Assembly (NCBI RefSeq): GCF_014839805.1
Contig: NC_051132.1
Coordinates: forward strand, 4,278,001-4,342,000
Direction of reading: 5' to 3'
DNA length: 64,000 bases
DNA from: Manduca sexta
Taxonomy: Eukaryota > Arthropoda > Insecta > Lepidoptera > Sphingidae
Of this stretch, positions 61,801 through 64,000 are shown in pieces. The position numbers and the translations under genes are program-made. The notes beneath the pieces were generated by a model. That model had not been told where the DNA came from. It saw nothing but the letters and a program-made list of their open reading frames with translations, and ran no database searches. Numbering within the stretch: the first letter of the stretch is position 1; every line of letters starts with the position of its first letter.

Positions 61801-63968
61801 GTGACGAGTCGTCGAGAGAATTCTCCAGTAACATTTCTACATCTTGGCTCCCGATCGTCGTGTTGATGAGATTCGTGAATTGGGGCTTGGAATCCTTCAA
61901 AAATATATTTTTTTTTCATATTATTATAATATTATTATACATATTATTTTTGTACCCATTTGAATAAATTATCAAAATTCTCAATAATGTTCAGGCAATA
62001 TGTGACTTACCATGGAATCCATGTTGACATTAGGATTAAATGGCTTCTGCGCAAACGCTGCGGACGTAGACAGCACTTCTTGTGACGTGGCGAGAGCCGG
62101 GGGTCCCAGCGGCTTCGGGAAGAAGTATATCTAAAAGAATACCAGAAAAAAAAATATGAATTATAATGGACAAATTTGGGAATTAAAATTAAAAGTATCT
62201 ATATAAAAATAGAAATGAAACTCTAATTATATAGTCTTTTGTTATATCGGAAGTTAGTTTCCTCGACCGATCTGTACTCTCTTTATTATTTATTCTTTGA
62301 AAATAGATGTCACGTTAAGCGTCTTCAGCTTGATGAAATAAAAGTTTGAATAATACCATAAAGTTAAAAAGTCCTTAAAATCTTACCTCATCGACAGTGA
62401 CGTCTTTGGTGTGTTCGAATTTCCGCAGGCCGGACTTGAGTTTCCGTGCGACGCGGTTGGACTCGTCGTAGATGCTCTCGCACACGTACACATCGCCCTC
62501 CGAGATTTCTGTCGGACGACCTAATAGGCAAAATATGTTTATCATATCTTTTCTGGAGTAGTATTGTATCTGTGGCGGGACAGTTAGTGCATATACCGCC
62601 ATCTTGTCAACATCGCAGGAACTGCAAGAGGATCGATGCAGTGACGCAACTACAGTGATATCACACAGCAATCACGATAGATGGCGACGTCAATCCTGAA
62701 TCACACTTGCACAATTTGAGCGACGCGTTGCATATATACCACCTCCGAATAGGAACTGTCGGAGGGGCCGCGGCCGGTCAGGCGCAACATCTGCCTGACT
62801 GGAAATCTTCCCCTTCCATAGAGGAACGCAACCATCTGTTCCTCTACAGCGGCAATTAACAATTACGCCGCTACATATCTTACGTGATATCCTTTAAGGT
62901 GACTTCAAAGCAGCTGATAAATACAGACGTCATAGGGATGATTACCCTCGTCAGTTGAAACAATTCGCTGGCTATTACATGGTTCTATGTTAATTTTTAC
63001 TGATATTGCAAAAATATGATTGAATATTTTTATAGTGGTATAATTAAAAAAGACAATAAGGGTTGCGTTCCCCTTTATTTATCCTACGGGATTATTGATT
63101 TTTTTTTTCTGAAAAATTTTAGTCTTGTGATATACGTATATACATTCAATTTGCACATTAAATATAAAATAGAACCTTGTAAAAGTGGGCCAGCGAATAA
63201 TTTCGTTCTTCCGTTTCGTTACACAAATATTTAAATTAATAACTACACAGTTTTTTCAAGGTATTACTCACATTTCAAGTAATCGTCGTAGTCCAAAACG
63301 GAGCACTTGCCGACAATGCCGACGAGCGGGCTTGTGTCGTGCATGGTCGTCAACAGAACCTCTTGCTTGTAAAATGGCTGGAATGAACATTTTCTTGTAA
63401 ATATTTAACACCTACTTCACACACTGTAGGCTTGTATACAAGTAAATGAAGCAATATCTTACTTTGTTAATGATATTCGCCACTTCAGACGGGAACACTA
63501 AGAACGGTCCTCGGAAATAACATTTGTTGCTGCAAAAAAGAAATATACTATTAAATTGTACATTTTTTAATATAGTACAAGAAATAAATTAAATGCAGCC
63601 AGACTTAGGTCTCTAATAGAGAGCTAGGCCCCGTAGCTGATACTACATCACATTTTTAGTTCAGTCATTCCACTTGACTTTTCAGTTTCACAGCATTTCG
63701 TCACCATCTTACATTACGTACTTAAATTACTTACATAGACAACTCTATCTACTGATAGAGTACTATATAAATAAATAAAACTGCTCAACAACGTCACTCA
63801 CTCGCCGGTCTCCCAGATGGTGTCGACCTGCGCGATGACCTGCTTGCCGCCGTCGGTGACCACGTACACGTAGTCGCCGGTCTTGATCACGCCCGAACAC
63901 ACCGTGTTGTACTGCTCGTAGTACGTGTTCTCGTCGTCCGTGCCCAGAGGGTTGTACATCACCACGTC
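55826..63968 (-). CDS. polybromo: Polybromo (PBRM1/BAP180), C-terminal part; 5' end lies beyond the window
   Basis: Minus-strand exons in transcript order: 63968-63802, 63529-63463, 63377-63272, 62520-62387, 62130-62011, 61894-61771, 61487-61293, 60269-60130, 59499-59397, 58427-58244, 57831-57758 (or 57731), 56624-56444, 56120-55826. All have GT-AG borders, phases close, and TAA ends the frame. This codes the last 629 aa (638 with the long exon 11 donor). Domains by residue of this part: BAH domain about 28-165 (SGVIKTGDYVYVV...FYKQEVLL...CRPTEISEGDVYVCES), matching the second BAH of PBRM1; acidic/Ser linker; HMG box about 279-345 (VTGYILYSSEVRKAIIANNP, GEISRIVGNEWRSL); C2H2-like fingers at C360/C365/H378 and C402/C407/H426/H431; Gly/Ala-rich linker; conserved tail HSDAYIRYIEGL...LPTHWM...LCALRDFMMKDAL. 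Known biology: a PBAF (SWI/SNF) chromatin-targeting subunit in the nucleus. The bromodomains and first BAH should lie to the right of position 64000. Confidence -1.
56625..57730 (-). other. Polybromo intron between exons 11 and 12
   Basis: Begins at 57757 if the short donor is used. AT-rich with a small CpG-rich patch at about 57180-57200. No repeat or exon recognised. Confidence -1.
57731..57757 (-). other. Alternative 27-nt in-frame extension of polybromo exon 11
   Basis: Two GT donors follow this exon: GGAG|GTACAA (exon ends at 57758) and CAAG|GTTTGC (exon ends at 57731). They are 27 nt apart and keep the same phase. The longer form inserts a Ser/Asn-rich stretch coded by ACAAATAGCAGTAGTAATAG. 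Neither donor is strong, so both could be used. Confidence -1.
58428..59396 (-). other. Polybromo intron between the two zinc-finger exons
   Basis: The donor GTAACT at 59396 and the acceptor TAG at 58428-58430 join so that the codons read ...GGN-T-GHVQQHY. A CAG acceptor 14 nt further in would break the frame, which decides the acceptor. AT-rich; no repeat recognised. Confidence -1.
60270..61292 (-). other. Polybromo intron inside the HMG box
   Basis: The intron splits a glycine codon (G|GC) in the middle of the HMG box (...EATF-G-EISRIV...). AT-rich and without recognised repeats. Confidence -1.
62521..63271 (-). other. Polybromo intron in the BAH domain, with paired short hairpins
   Basis: The intron splits the Cys codon of KCRPTE. 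It contains a GC-richer patch at 62745-62850 holding two short stem-loops with nearly identical loops (see the repeat entry at 62774-62846). Confidence -1.
62774..62846. repeat. Two adjacent stem-loops with nearly identical loops
   Basis: Stem 1: GTCAGGC (62777-62783), loop GCAACATCT, GCCTGAC (62793-62799), extendable outward to CC/GG through a G-T pair. Stem 2: TAGAGGAAC (62819-62827), loop GCAACCATCT, GTTCCTCTA (62838-62846). They lie in a polybromo intron. Confidence -1.
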
Positions 63969-64000
63969 CTGATGAAATGTTCATTGATTAATGTGCTTAT

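Overview
This is a window from an insect nuclear genome, almost certainly Lepidoptera (moth or butterfly). The grounds are an AT-rich background, spliced genes with short exons, an insect-type seven-transmembrane odorant receptor, tRNA-derived SINEs, and RTE-type LINE tails together with repeat families I associate with lepidopteran genomes. The species call is inference. No bacterial-style operon, CRISPR array, rRNA or intact tRNA gene was seen.

Layout. Positions 1-41.9 kb are a gene desert: no exon chain could be built on either strand. It holds transposon debris: RTE reverse-transcriptase C-termini, SINEs, two candidate MITEs, a nested 2.2-kb repeat block at 32.4-34.6 kb with a dimeric tandem array and a 111-bp inverted repeat, and several tight near-perfect hairpins. 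A CpG-rich patch near 31.5 kb has Inr and DPE core-promoter elements on the minus strand and may be the start of a gene that runs off the left edge.

From 41.9 kb the window is gene-dense. (1) A complete 12-exon odorant receptor on the plus strand, 41908-51350, 448 aa. (2) A complete 7-exon BCCIP homologue on the plus strand, 52736-55593, 289 aa. (3) The 3' part of polybromo (PBRM1/BAP180, a PBAF chromatin-remodelling subunit) on the minus strand, 63968 down to 55826: 13 exons coding the last 629 or 638 aa (second BAH domain, HMG box, two C2H2-like zinc fingers and the conserved C-terminal tail). All splice phases were checked by hand and close without a frameshift. BCCIP and polybromo converge tail to tail, and their poly(A) signals lie about 30 bp apart.

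The three genes do not form a pathway. The receptor acts in the membrane of sensory neurons. BCCIP and polybromo are nuclear housekeeping factors that probably share only a 3' boundary. No novel multi-gene system was identified. The most unusual signals are the repeat architecture at 32.4-34.6 kb, the recurring tight hairpins, the tandem alternative donors in polybromo and the convergent 3' ends.
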